Shown: positions 12,430 through 24,284 of the stretch, one piece after another
Position numbering within the stretch: the stretch's first letter is position 1
How the letters are laid out: every line of letters starts with the position of its first letter
Origin: Notamacropus eugenii
Lineage: Eukaryota > Chordata > Mammalia > Diprotodontia > Macropodidae
Direction of reading: 5' to 3'
DNA length: 64,000 bases
Assembly (NCBI RefSeq): GCF_028372415.1
Contig: NC_092879.1
Coordinates: 70,724,412 to 70,788,411, forward strand
Program-made: the position numbers and the translations under genes
The notes under the pieces: generated by a model
What the model saw: only the letters and a program-made list of their open reading frames with translations
Database searches by the model: none
What the model was told of the DNA's origin: nothing

Positions 12430-12494
12430 CCTCCATTGTACTGAATACAACATTTTTTATATTGTCATAAAAGTTGTATTATGTACAATTGTGG
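12430..12494 (+). ncRNA. Candidate pre-miRNA hairpin, copy 9 (subfamily A)
   Basis: The stem is cattgtac with gtacaatt, then aatacaac with gttgtatt. The variable pair below ttgtac is A-U here, against G-U in most copies and U-G in the copy at 6570. The loop is tttttatattgtcat. Confidence 0.7.
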
Positions 12495-13357
12495 CTCTTG
12501 GAGAAGAACCTTCTAGTCATGCAGCCTAAAGTTCAGAAGTGGCAGGGACAACATCTCCCCTGTCAAATCCCTCCAGATTATCAATCCAGACTTTCTTTGA
12601 ATATTTCCATGGTAGTGGCTTGTCATACTTGTGCATTATTCTCAATTTCAAGGATTGTTGACGTAAAACCTAGATCTGCCTCTAAGAAATATGCACAAAG
12701 GATAAGAATTCTAGATGATAAAAGATGAAGTATGTCCCTCATTTTCTGAGATAGAGCTGCTAAGTGTGAAATGAATGATGAATTGTGAATTTTTGGACGT
12801 GACCAGTGAGGGGATTTGTTTCATTTGACTTTGTGTATTTGTTATGATGGTTTACTTTTTCTAGCATGTTTGTGGCTGGGTGGAGAGAGAGGGAAGATTG
12901 GAAAGAGTGAAAGTTAATGCTTTCTTTTTACATACTCCCCAAATTCAATATAATTAATAGTAGCTTCTACTTCACAGGAGGTTGGAGAGGACCAAATGAG
13001 ATATTCGTTACAAGCACTTAGAGTGCCTGAAACACAGTTGGTAATCTGTAATTGATTATCCCTTTCTACTTTTTCCCTTCTAATTCATTCAATTGACCAT
13101 TCATTTCTTAGCTAATGTTGTAGATGAGTTTCATTCTTCAGGCAGGGGGATGAACTTATTGACCTTTGGGGTCCCTTTAGTCTCTTGAGACTGGGAATCT
13201 GAACCATTGTTGTGCGTTGAATTACATGAGGTAAAAATTATGTGTGTGTTTTTCCATCCACTGCACACAACACACCATTGCTTCAGTTTTCAAGTTGACT
13301 CTCTCATAGGAGCATGGCTAAGGCAAACCATCACTGCTGTCATTATTCCCTCCATCT

Positions 13358-13425
13358 GCCTCAGCTGTACCAATGTGACATTTTATAGATAGTGATTAAG
13401 TAGTCACATTACGTGCAGCAGTGGC
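13358..13425 (+). ncRNA. Candidate pre-miRNA hairpin, copy 10 (subfamily B)
   Basis: The basal stem is gcctcagctgtac with gtgcagcagtggc and the inner stem is atgtgaca with agtcacat. Relative to subfamily A, the lower stem changed from ttgtac/gtacaa to ctgtac/gtgcag, again on both sides. The flanking DNA also matches the first unit (both have a 'gcatgactaag' or 'gcatggctaag' phrase upstream). Confidence 0.72.
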
Positions 13426-14292
13426 ATCGGGAGACAGACCTTCCAGTTGGACAACCTGGATTTCAGAGATGCTTGGGACAAGGAGCTCTACCTTCCAACA
13501 CTTCAGGTGATTTTTGCCTCAGACTTCCCTTGATGTTTTTCCTGGAATTGTGGTAGGGCTCTCTACACATCCACCTAAAGAAGGTCATTATTTTTGTTCC
13601 TTGGTCTGAATGGCAAGAGAGTTTTCCTCATCTCAAGTCTCAATTTGGTTCTCTCAAATACATAAAGAGGATCCCAATTTTAGTGCACCAAAGATGAGGA
13701 ATGCCACCTCGATCTGGATGGAGATGTAATGGGCAATAGATATAAAAGAAGTTGAGCATTTTGGGACATTTGTAGACAAGGAGAATACTTGCTATATTTG
13801 ATCGTTGACATTTGTTACACTGATTTTCATTTTCTTTTAATAATTGTTGTTCTGTGTGTGTCTGCTTGCTGAGGGGGAAATTTCGAACAAAGTTAAATCT
13901 CATTATGCTTTTACAGACATTTCCTGAATTCAATTGAATAGTAGCTTCTACCCTGGTAGGGTTGTTGTAAGGATAATATCTGTATGTATATGAGGTAACA
14001 TCTGTACAAAGCACTTCATATAGTACTTGGCACATAAGTGGTGCTATATAAGCAACTTATTTACTTCTTCCACTTCCCCTAATGCATTTCAGTTACCTGT
14101 TTATTTCTCACCTTAATTCTTCAGGCAGGGGGGCTGGACTGGTTGACCTCTGAGGTGATTTTCGTCTCTAAGATGGACCATTTACTTTCTGATGGATTAG
14201 ATGAGGTAAATAATCTTAGATCTTGTTGGCTTATGTTCCAATGATTGTACCGTTTTTTCTTTCAGTCTTTCCTGTCATCGTGCCCTGCTTTT

Positions 14293-14356
14293 GCCTCAAT
14301 CGTACCAGATTACATTTTATATAATACCATAAAAGTTGCAATATGTACAATAGTGA
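14293..14356 (+). ncRNA. Decayed hairpin, copy 11
   Basis: This is the homologous position with the 3' arm fairly intact (atgtacaatagtg), but the 5' arm appears to have lost about two bases and inner pairing is poor. Probably not a functional precursor. Confidence 0.4.
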
Positions 14357-16629
14357 CTCTTGTAGAACGTTCAGTCAGACAGCCAAGAGTTCAGGGATAG
14401 TTGGGTTAAGGAACTCTCCTTTCAAACCTCAGATGACTGTTGGTCTAGACTTTCCTTGACTTTTCCATGGTGGTATTGGAAGGGATCTTTTCTGCCACCT
14501 AATAGAGCTCATTACACTTAAAGTGTTGCTGCAAATGTCAAAGAGGGTTTTCTTGTGCCTCCATAAAATTCCCACAAAAGGGAAGAATTCCAGAGGACAA
14601 AAGATAACATTCATCTCAACTTCCTGATCAGAAGGTGATGGGTGTACAATACGTAATGAGTTATTATTAATTTCTGGACATGGCCAGTGAGATTTCCTTC
14701 ACTTGACCACATACATTTGTTCTGATCTTTTTTGGTTCTTTTTGTACAGTGTACTGGGGGTAGGGATGGGGTTTGGAAAGTTAACACTCTTATACTTCCT
14801 GAACTGACTTTTAATTCAATTTCTGAGCTATATTTATAGATGAACTTTATTCTTCAGGCAGGGGATGGATTGGTTTACCTCTGATGTCACTTTAATCTCT
14901 GAGATGAAGTCACTTCTGAGCTATGTAGTAGCTGTTCTTCAGGCAGGGGGATAGATTGGTTGACCTTGGAGGTCACGTTCATCTCCGAGATTGGAAATCA
15001 TCAAAGCTTCTGCTGTACTGAGTGATGGGCTGGTTGAGGTAAAAACTCTGAGGCATCTTTGCTCTTCCAACCAACTTCCTCCAACGCTCATTAGTACCAA
15101 AGGCTATAACTGGCTGTTCCAAAGCATGAGTATATCAAATAGAAAAGCAGTGATCTTGCTTCCATCCCTCTCAGCTGCCTCATTTGTACAATGTGTGAGA
15201 TTTTGTGGATTCTGTCCAAAGGAACATATTGTAAAACGTAGACAGTTGGCAAGGAACTTTTTGTCTAAACAGCCAACAATAGAGAGGAACTTTTAGGATA
15301 AGGCACACTACCCTATAAAAATTCTGGATGATTGTTTCAACAGATTTTCCCTGAAGATTTCCAGGCACGTTTGGAGCAGAGGGATGCTACTTAGTTCTGA
15401 CTGGTGGCACAGTTTTCCAGACAAGGAGGGCAAATTTGCAGCCAGCAAGTACTGGTGAAGCATCAGGATTCCAGAGAATGAAAGATGAAGCACACCACTC
15501 ACCACCTGACAGAGCAGCGATGAACTTAAAATGTAGAAGGAGATGGGCATTTGTGGATATTGCCAATAACGGAGATTTTGTTTCATTTGAATATGTACTT
15601 TGATAAGACCATTTAATTTTTCTTTTTGTTGTTCTTTTATGGTGTGTGTGTTGTGGGGGGTTTGAACAGGAAAGAAAATTATTACTTTTAAACATACTTG
15701 TTGATTTGAATTTAAAACAATTCAATGGACAGTTCATTTTTGATTTTTTGTTGTGGATGAAGTTCATTCTTACTCGAATGGGGGATAGGTTGGTTGACCT
15801 AACACGTTACTATCATGTTACATCTGCTATACTGATTGGTATGTTAGATGAAATAAAATCTTTAAGAGGACTAACAGGCCTGACTTCCAATGAGTGTACT
15901 TTTGTTCTTTTGACCAACTTGCTCCAGTACTGTGAATTCCAATGGGTTGTAAAGGAGCATGAGGATATCATACACAAAAATTCCTGTCCTGCCTCCACCT
16001 CCTCTAGCCACCCCTTTTGGACAAGGTGTCCCATTTTGTGAATTTTCTCCAAAACAGAATCTTGCCTATAGACGTTGTTAGTAAAAAACTTTGAAGCCAA
16101 ACAACCAAGAATACGAAGAGGCTAATGGGAAAAGGATCTTCTTTACTCTAACACACCCATGATGACTGTGGATCCAGATACCTACTGTAGACCTCCAGGA
16201 GAGGAGGGAAAGGCAGTATTACCATCTTAGGAAACCCATTCCACTTTAAGCTAGTCTCCATCATTTAGATATTTCCCCTATACCCAACTAAAGTTTGCCA
16301 TTCACCAATATGTGTTGAATTGAACGTAACTGCATTGACCATCCATTTCTGAGCAATCTTCTTGATGTTCCTCCATCTTTGATTAAGAGAATGGAAAAAC
16401 TGACCTGATGTCACTTTCCTTCCTAAGATTCTACAAAAAAGCTAGCTCTCATACCAGATAGAAGGCTGAATGTGGTCAACTCAGAGATCTTTCAGTTTAG
16501 TGTTCCCAAGGATATTATATTGGCTTTTTAAACCATTTAACCATTATAATCCAACATTCACCAGTGCAACTGGTTACAATTCATTGCCTAGTTGGCACGA
16601 GCATAACTATGACATGCCCTTCAGGTGCC

Positions 16630-16692
16630 CAAGTTGCACCATATGTTACATTTTATAGACTGTGATTAAAGAAACTTGTGCAGTTGAGACTA
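16630..16692 (+). ncRNA. Decayed hairpin, copy 12
   Basis: This is the last recognisable hairpin position in the array. Only ttgcac with gtgcag still pairs well, and the inner stem is lost. It lies in the heavily eroded terminal unit. Confidence 0.35.
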
Positions 16693-17290
16693 TTAGCATA
16701 AATCATTCTATCCAAACAAAAAAGACCAATACTCTATGAATTCCTTCACAGTTACTGGTCCAAATTTAGCTTGACAGAATTTCAGGTAGTTGAAAGGGGT
16801 CCCAATGCCACCCTGATGCAGCTTTTTCCATTTATAGATAGTTCTGATGGATAGGATGGTTTTCCTGACATTTAAAGTTGCCTTTCACAAATACTTGTGG
16901 TGAACCACAATTCAACAGAACCAGAGATGAACCACATTGCCCCACTCCTGACAGAGGTGACAGGCTTAAAGTGAAGCATGAGAAGTGCATGTTTCAGCAT
17001 GGGCAATGTGGATACTTGCTTCACTTTAGTTCTTTCCTCCCTCCTTCCTACTCTTGTTCGGGAGCAGGCTGAAGAGAGAGGGAATCAATGTTTGATATGC
17101 AGTAAATACAATAAATACAGTAGAAGTGAATTCATTGACCATTTCTTTCTGAAATAGGTTGTAGATGAGTGGCACTGTTCAAGCAGGGGGGATAGAATGG
17201 TTGACTTCTAAGGTCCCTTAAGTCTTTAAGGACTTAAGGAGTGAATCAGATTAGGTAAAAACTCAGAGAACTTAGAGGCAACTCTTAGCT

Positions 17291-18960
17291 TTCATTTTCA
17301 ATCATCATGCTTTTGATTTGTCAACTGAGCTGTGGCCAGGGGTATTTTTGGCTGCCCAGTTCTTAGGAGAGTGACCTGAAGGTACACCACCCAGACCCAC
17401 TGGCTGGACTTTATGCTTTTTCACTTGAAATGGCTGTTAGATCCTTTCTTTTCGGCTAAGATGTTTTCTATGTTAAGTTTATGACTGCAAAATACGTGTG
17501 TTTGATTACAAACCGTATCTTAACTCAGAAAAATGTTGAGGAACATGTGGTCATGTGTGGTTTAGCAGAACATCAACCAGCACCAGAGTCAGAAAATCAG
17601 GGTGTACTTGGGCAAAATACCAAATGGGCTTTCTTTGTGCCTTTGCTTCCTTATCTGTCAAATGATGAGGTTCCCCACCCCTCGCCCAACCTATTCCAGA
17701 GAGGTGTTATGAAAGTCAAAATGAGCTTCCTTGTGACTGGTGCATGCTAAAAAGAAGCCAGTAACGGCACTGGGAGGGGGAAGGAGGATGAGGAGGACAG
17801 TGGACTGTAGGCTAAAGAGGAGGAACAAACGAGAGGACAGAAGCATCTTGTGGACAGAACCTGATGAAGAAAAATAACCTGGAAAGCCACAGCATGAGGA
17901 ATGAAGCCAAGCCAAGGCCCATGAGAGGCTACCTGCCTGCCCCCCTATCAGCAATAGGAATATCCATTTCAGTGGCCAGGTGCATGTAGAGAGGAGCTTT
18001 AAAGCCAAGTGAAAGCAGGAAGAAGCTGATAAGGTGGGTCCAGATGAAGGAAGAAAAGCATAGAGAAGGAAGTGAATTCTGCTGGGTTGCCAAATGTTAT
18101 GAGGGGTCTAAGGAGAAGAGGTGTGAAGGGAAAAGAGGAAAACCAATTTGGTGTTTGTGAGGGGCAGAGGACAGCGGGAGGACTGTTTCCTTCCAAGGGA
18201 TGATTTATGGTTTCCCAAGGGGTATCAGCAGCAGCCTGGCAAGAGATCACGTGCTAGAGACCCTGCTTCTTAATCTGACTGACAAGAACCCAAGGGACTG
18301 ATTTGCAGTGATTCAAACCCCAGAAAGTAAAGAATTTGACATGAACTCCAGATCTCTGAGGAAATTGGATTTATTTGGGAGGCAGGATCAAGAAAAGATG
18401 TTGCCTGGCTACGATTCATGTAGCATGGCAGTCTCTGAAGACCCATGAAGCCATGGAGAGGGGAGGGGGGGGAATAGGCAGGTGCTAACATACTAAAAAT
18501 GACCCAGAAGTACCATAAAGGATGTCATTAGGAAAGTGGACACTGAGTTGTTCAACTACGTGGCCAGAGTGCCATCCTTTTAGGGTCAAGAGAAAATGCA
18601 GTTTCTCAATATGCTGAAGGAACCCTCTGTTATACACACATAGGAGGGAATGGGTAAGATTGGAAGGGGAACCCTTGTTGGCCAAGTCATGGAAGACCCT
18701 GGAGCACCATGGGGAAAAAAACGAAGGTAGACTACTGGAGAAATTTTGGGGGAGAGTCCACTGAAATAGGAATGAAGTAGTAAATAAGAAAACACGTCTG
18801 AATGTATTATTAACAGCCCCAGTAACTGTAGCAGATGTGCATTAGGTTTAACCAGCAGAACACAAGTGTGGAAGACAACTGTAGCAAGGCGAAAGTGGGT
18901 TTAACCACCTGCCTGGCGCCTTTTTTTAAGGGACAAAGATGGCATATAGCTAGAGCAAGA
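17291..18960. other. Anonymous non-coding DNA after the array
   Basis: The last array landmark (ggggggatagaatggttgac) ends near 17,290. I see no gene here. The purine-rich stretches between 17,750 and 18,700 resemble old L2/CR1-type LINE 3' sequence but are too worn to assign. Confidence 0.5.
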
Positions 18961-18961
18961 C

Positions 18962-19095
18962 CATAGATCAAGAGCTGAAGAGACCTTAGAGCTCATCCAG
19001 TGTGATCCTTTTTACAAATGAAGAAACTGAGATCCAGAGAGGGAAAGTTACAGAGCCACGATTTCAACCCAAGTCCTAGAATCCTGAATGTTTTC
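18962..19095 (-). repeat. MIR-family SINE fragment
   Basis: Contains 'gaagaaactgagatccagag' and a following 'cagagccacgatttcaaccc' segment, the reverse of the MIR core and its 'cctcagtttcttcatctg' block. Confidence 0.65.
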
Positions 19096-19980
19096 ATGGT
19101 ACACACACACTGCAGATGCACAAAAGCCAACGATGCGGCCCAGCAGGGCATCCTGGAGCAAGTCGTGGGTATCCTTACCACCTCTGTGATAAGGAAGGGA
19201 GTCTCCATTCAAAGATCCTGAGAGCTTGAGAAGGAGATCCAGGATATGAGGGGAGATGGTGCAGCAGTGCGGATAACATTTGCCAGCCAGACTGCAGGGA
19301 GGTCTCCTGGGGCTGGAAGAGAAGGTTAAGGCAGCAAGAGGGAGTACTGGGCTAGTGAAGGGGAGATATAAAGAAGATGGATTTCAGGTTGGGATGGAGA
19401 GGAAAAGTAGAGGGGAAACATAAAACCACTCAGCATGTATACAAAGGGAATGAAGCAAGAACACAGCAAGGAGAAGTCAGCTCTGCAACAGGAAAGGCTG
19501 GCAGAGTGGGTGGGCCTTGTCAGGAGGCCAAGGGCCATACTTGGAGGCTCAGGCCCTGAGGGTGCTGGGGGAGTGGGTCCAAACCACCTCTTATCCCTGC
19601 ATGACTGGAGACAGGCAGGCCACGTCCTAGGGCCATGTGCACCCAACACTTCCTGCGTTGGTTGCTCCTTTATTCACAAGGTACGTGGAATCCAGAGGAA
19701 GTAAAATGGAAAAACATCTAGCAAGTGCTTACTCATTGCCAGGCACATGACGAAAGCTCTGGCTTTTCTAGGATTGGTTGTGTTAAGCTTATGACTGGTT
19801 TGGGACTAGAGTTGGAGAGGAAGGTATGCCCAAGGTCCCAAGGAGAAGAGGAGACTTGCACAGGCAGTGTGTCAGGGAGATGGCCCAGAACTGGCATGGT
19901 GGCTTTAGGTTCAGGGGTTCCCAGGACACCACTCAGAGTTAGTAGTTTGAACAAGCTTTATGGCAAAAATGACTTCACAA
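19096..19980. other. Anonymous non-coding DNA
   Basis: No recognisable gene. Short open frames on both strands show no protein-like composition. Confidence 0.5.
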
Positions 19981-19989
19981 ACAACAAAC

Positions 19990-20070
19990 ACAAATTTAAT
20001 TCAACAAACATTTATTAAATGCCTACTATGTGCCAGACACTGAGCTAAGTGAAAACTGTCAAGAACATTC
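19990..20070 (+). repeat. MIR3/THER-like SINE fragment
   Basis: The phrase 'catttattaaatgcctacta' followed by tgtgccagacactgagctaa is typical of ancient mammalian CORE-SINE related fragments. Confidence 0.6.
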
Positions 20071-21088
20071 CAAAAGCAGGTGACAGTTTCTGCAAAATTA
20101 TGGAGGTGGGAGATAGCAAGTAGCCTATAGGGTACAACAAGTTCATTAGATCAGATAGAAAGCAGAGTTGGAGGAGTGATGGTGAGAGGTGGAGAATAAC
20201 AAACAATAGGCTTCCAGCCTAACAAAACGGCTTCAAACAGACTGAAAGGCTTTAAACGTCAGAGGAATTTGTTTTATCCTCAAAGTGATAGGATTAATTT
20301 ATTTTTAGTTTTCAACATTCACTTCCACAAGATTTTGAGTTTCAAATTTTCTCCCCTCTGCCCACCCCAAGACATTGTGCATTCTGATCACCCCTTCCCC
20401 CAATATGCCCTCTCTTCTATCACACCCCTCCCTTTTCTTATCCCCTTCCCCTCTATTTTCTTATAAGGCAAGATAGATTTCTATACCCCATCGCCCGTAC
20501 GTCTTATTTACCAGTTGCATGTAAAAACAATTTTTAACATTTATTTTTAAATGAGTTCCAATTTCTCTCCCCTTCTCCATCTCCAAAAGTCATCCTCACT
20601 GAGAAGGCAAGCAATTTCACATACGTTATACATGTGTCATCATGTAAAACGTTCCCATAACTGTCATGTTGTGAAAGACTGTATTTCCCTCCATCATATC
20701 CCACCCATTTATTCTATTCTCTTTTGATTCTATTCCTCCTCAAAAGTGTTTGCTTCTAATTATCCCCTTCCTGCCATTTGCCCTCCTTTCTATCATCTCC
20801 CTCCTGCTTATCTCCATCCCCCTACTTCCCTGTACAGTAAGATAGATTTTCACACCAAACTGAGCGTGCATATTCCCTCCCTAAGCCAAATCTGATGAGA
20901 GTAAGGTTCACTTTCCCTCTCACCCCCCTTTTCCCCTCCATTGAAAAAGCTTTTCCTTGCTTCTTTTATGTTACATAATTTACTCCATTCTATCTCTCCC
21001 TTTCTCCTCCCAATATATTCCTCTCTCACTCCTTAATTTTATTTCTTTAGCTATCATCCCTTCCTATTCAACTCACCCTGTGCCCTCT

Positions 21089-21092
<4 letters not shown>

Positions 21093-21149
<57 letters not shown>
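21093..21149. repeat. (TA)n microsatellite
   Basis: About 28 TA units within the HAL1 3' UTR. Other HAL1 copies here have a short related stretch at the same place (near 25,100 and 33,210), so it grew from an element-borne seed. Confidence 0.95.
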
Positions 21150-21150
<1 letters not shown>

Positions 21151-21689
21151 CCCTCCAACTACCCTAACACTGAGAAAAGTCTCAAGTTACAAATATTATC
21201 TTTCCAAGTAGGAATGTAAACAGTTCAACTTTAGAAATCCTTATGATTTCTCTTTCCTGTTTACTTTTTCACGCTTCTCTTGATTCCTGTGTTTGAAAGT
21301 CAAATTCTCTATTCAGTTCTGGTCTTTTCATCAAGAATGCTAGAAAATCCTTTATTTCATTGAATGATAATTTTTTCCCCTTTAGTATTACACTCAGTTT
21401 TGCTGAGTAGGTGATTCTTGATATTAATTCTAGCTCCTTTGACCTCTGGAATATCATATTCCAAGCACTCCTATCCCTTACTGTAGAAGCTGCTAGGTCT
21501 TGTGTTTCCACAATACTCAAACTGTTTCTTTCTAGTTGCCTGCAATATTTTCTCCTTGACTTTGGAGTTCTGCAATTTGGCTATAATATTCCTAGGAGTT
21601 TTCCTTTTGGGATCTCTTTCAGGAAGTGATAGTTGGATTCTTTAAATATCTATTTCTTCTCCTGGATCTATTTTTCAGGTCAGTTGTTT

Positions 21690-24153
21690 CTCTCTCTCTC
21701 TTTTTTTTTTTACTATTTGTTTTTAGTTTTTCAACATTCATTTTCACAAAATTTTGAGTTCCAAATTTTCTCCCCATTTCTCCCCTCCCCTGCTCCATAA
21801 TGCCTTGCATTCTGATTACTCTTGTCTCAATATACTCTCCCTTCTATGACACCTCCCCCTTTCCCTTATCCTTATCTTCTCTCTTTTCTTGTAGAGCAAG
21901 ATAGATTTCTATACCACATTACCTGTATTTCTTATTTCCCAGTTGTATGCAAAAACAATTCTCTCCCTCCCTCCCTACCCATTGCCACTGAGAAGGGAAG
22001 CAATTCAATATAGGCTATATATGTGTCATTTTGCCAAAGACTTCCATAATAGTCATGTTGTGTAAGACTAACTATATTTCCCTCCACCTTATCCTGCCCA
22101 TTTATTTTATTCTGTCTTTTGACCTTGCCCCTCCCCAAAAGTGTTTACTTCTAATTACTCCCTCCTCCTATTTGCCCTCCCACCCCACTTGTCCCCTTCT
22201 CCCCTGCTTTCCTATGGTGTAAGATAGATTTTGCATACCAAATTGAGTGAGCATGTTATTCCCTCCTGAACCCAAATGTGAAGAGAGTAAGCTTAACTTT
22301 TTCCCTCTCACCTCCTCCCTTTTCTCCTCCATTGCAAAGGCTTTTTCTTGCTTCTTTTATGAGATAATTTGCCCCATTCCATTTTTCCCTTTCTCTTCCC
22401 ACTATGTTCCTCTCTCACCTCTTAATTTTATTTTTTATGATTTCTCTTTCCTATTTACCTTTTCATGCTTCTCTTGATTCTTGTGTTTGAAAGTCAAATT
22501 TTCTATTCAGTTCTGGTCTTTTCATCATGAATGCTTGAAAGTCCCCTGTTTCATTGAATGACCTTTTTTCCCCTGAAGTGTCATACTCAGTTTCACTGGG
22601 TAGGTGATATTCTTGGTTTTAACCCTAGTTCCTCTGACTTCTGGAATATATTCCAAGCCCTTTGATCCCTTAATGTAGAAGCTGCTAAATCCTGTGTTAT
22701 CCTGATTGTATTTTCACAATACTCTAATTGCTTCTTTCTAGCTGCTTGCAATATTTCTCCTTGACCTGAGAACTCTGGAATTTGGCTACAATATTCTCTT
22801 TTGGGATCTTTCAGAAGGTGATCAGTGGATTCTTTCAATATTTATTTTGCCCTCTGATTGTAGGATATCAAGGCACTTTTCTTGATGATTCCATGACAGA
22901 TGATGTAGTCCCATAATTTTTAAATTGTTTCTCCTGGATCTATTTTCCAGGTCAGTTGTTTTTCCAATGAGATAATTCACATTATCTTCTATTTTTTCAT
23001 TCTTTTGGTTTTGTTTTACAATTTCTTTGTTTCTCATAAAGTCATTAGCTTCCATCTGCTCTATTCTAATTTATGAAGAACTGATTTCTTCAGTGAGCTT
23101 TTGAAGCTCTTTTTCCACTTGGCTAATTCTGCTTTTCGAAGCATTCTTCTCCTCAGTGGCTTCTTGGACCTCTTTTGCCAGTTGAATTAGCCTATTTTTA
23201 AAGGTGTTATTTTCTTCAGCATTTTTTGGGGTCTCCTTTAGCAAGCTGTTGACTCGCTTTTCAAGCTCTTCCATGGCCTGAAACTGTTGCATATTTATTT
23301 TGGAGGTACTGGAGATGCAAAAGCCTCGACTTCCTCTGACAGTATGCATTGTTCTTCCTCATCTGAAAGGATGGAAAAAAATGCCTGTTCACCAAGAAAG
23401 TAACATTCAATAGTCTCATTTTCCCCCCTTTTTGGGAATTTTCCCAGCCAGTTACTTGACTTTTGAATCCTTTGTCAAGAGGAGGGTAAACTACCCTGGG
23501 AACCTGAAAGTTCTCAGTTCCTCCAAGGAGGTAAAATCCAGGCTCTCCTGGCTTGCACACTGGTCTGGGAGCAACCAAAAACTTATCTGTCCAGAATCCG
23601 TGAGTAATAGAATTTCCTCTCCATGCTCTTCCTCCTTACCCCAGGGTCACCATTCAGGGCTGAGATCTGATCAGCTGTTCAGTTTCCCCAGGGGCTTCAG
23701 GCAGGGCTCCAACAATGGAAACTGCCCACTAAAGCAGTGGCTGCTGCTGGCGGGGGCCAGACCATGTTCTTTTTCCCAGATGAAAAAGCTTTCTCACTGA
23801 CCTTTGAAGATTTCTTTGGTGCTTGTAGGTTGGGGGATCTGAGAACTGCTGCTGCTGCTGGGGATTCTGCCCCCGAGGTCTGTTCCGGTCCTTTTCCTGC
23901 TGGTGCTGAATAGCCAAGGCTGGGCTGGGCTGGGCTCTGTGGGCTGCGCTCTGCTTAGAGCCCTGTGTGATAGATGTTTCCTGTCAGCTTTCCAGGTTAC
24001 CTTGGGCTGGAAATCTCTTTCACTGATGTTTTGTGGCTTCTGATGCTCTAAGACTTTGTTTAGAGTCATTTTTTACAGGTACTTTATGGATTGTGGGGGG
24101 AAGAGCTATAGTATGTGCGTCTCTCTACTCTGACATCTTGACTCCGCCCCCAA
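21690..24153 (-). mobile_element. HAL1 copy inserted in the outer HAL1, complete at its 5' end
   Basis: Flanked by a direct repeat cagttgttt (21,681-21,689 and 24,154-24,162), consistent with target-site duplication. From the 5' end on the minus strand it has a ggcggagtcaagatg start, a 5' UTR to about 23,350, then ORF1 pieces at 23,071-23,349, 22,822-23,055 and 22,593-22,838. The ORF1 signature TTDLENRSRRNNLKIMGL is visible. ORF1 is broken by frame changes. The 3' UTR ends at a poly-pyrimidine tract near 21,700. Confidence 0.8.
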
Positions 24154-24284
24154 CAGTTGTTTTTCCAATGAGATATTTCACATCGTCTGTTTTTTTCACT
24201 CCTTTGGTTTTGTTTTATAATTTCTTGATTTTTCATAAAGTCATTAGCTTCCATCTGCCGCTCTATTTTAATCTTTAAAGAATT

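Larger units (their letters stand above)
1..17290 (+). repeat. Tandem array of ~1.6-kb units carrying microRNA-like hairpins
   Basis: About a dozen diverged head-to-tail copies of one unit fill this region. A recurring landmark reads approximately 'ggaatggaatagctgacctc' and occurs near 25, 2245, 4515, 6313, 7922, 9570, 10665, 12325 and 16385. Other landmarks recur in fixed order: a hairpin, a phrase like 'tgatgattgttggtccagac', a SINE tail, and a block like 'attctgtccaaagaagatta'. Hairpin starts lie near 282, 2507, 3181, 4777, 6570, 8182, 9820, 10910, 12430, 13358, 14293 and 16630. Full spacing is about 1.5-1.8 kb. Shorter spacings (674, 928, 935 and 1090 bp) mark truncated units. No long reading frame is shared between copies, so protein coding is unlikely. 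A tandemly duplicated non-coding RNA locus is the best reading. The left edge is cut by the window. Confidence 0.88.

Noticed and set aside
13640-14035. 131-codon minus-strand frame and similar frames across the array
   Set aside because: Frames are not shared between homologous units, have no domain signature and overlap frames on the other strand. The array looks non-coding.
1-17290. Array as part of RSX, the marsupial X-inactivation RNA
   Set aside because: RSX is also a repeat-rich marsupial RNA, but I cannot match these units to its repeats. The hairpin-per-unit layout fits a microRNA cluster better.
1-17290. CRISPR array
   Set aside because: The units are long, diverged and in eukaryotic repeat-rich DNA. 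There are no short identical repeats with regular spacers.
20957-21211. Frame with a run of Tyr-Ile repeats
   Set aside because: It is the translation of the (TA)n tract in a HAL1 3' UTR.
22593-23349. Minus-strand coiled-coil-like protein as a host gene
   Set aside because: The sequence is L1/HAL1 ORF1 (TTDLENRSRRNNLKIMGL) with broken frames in a repeat nest.
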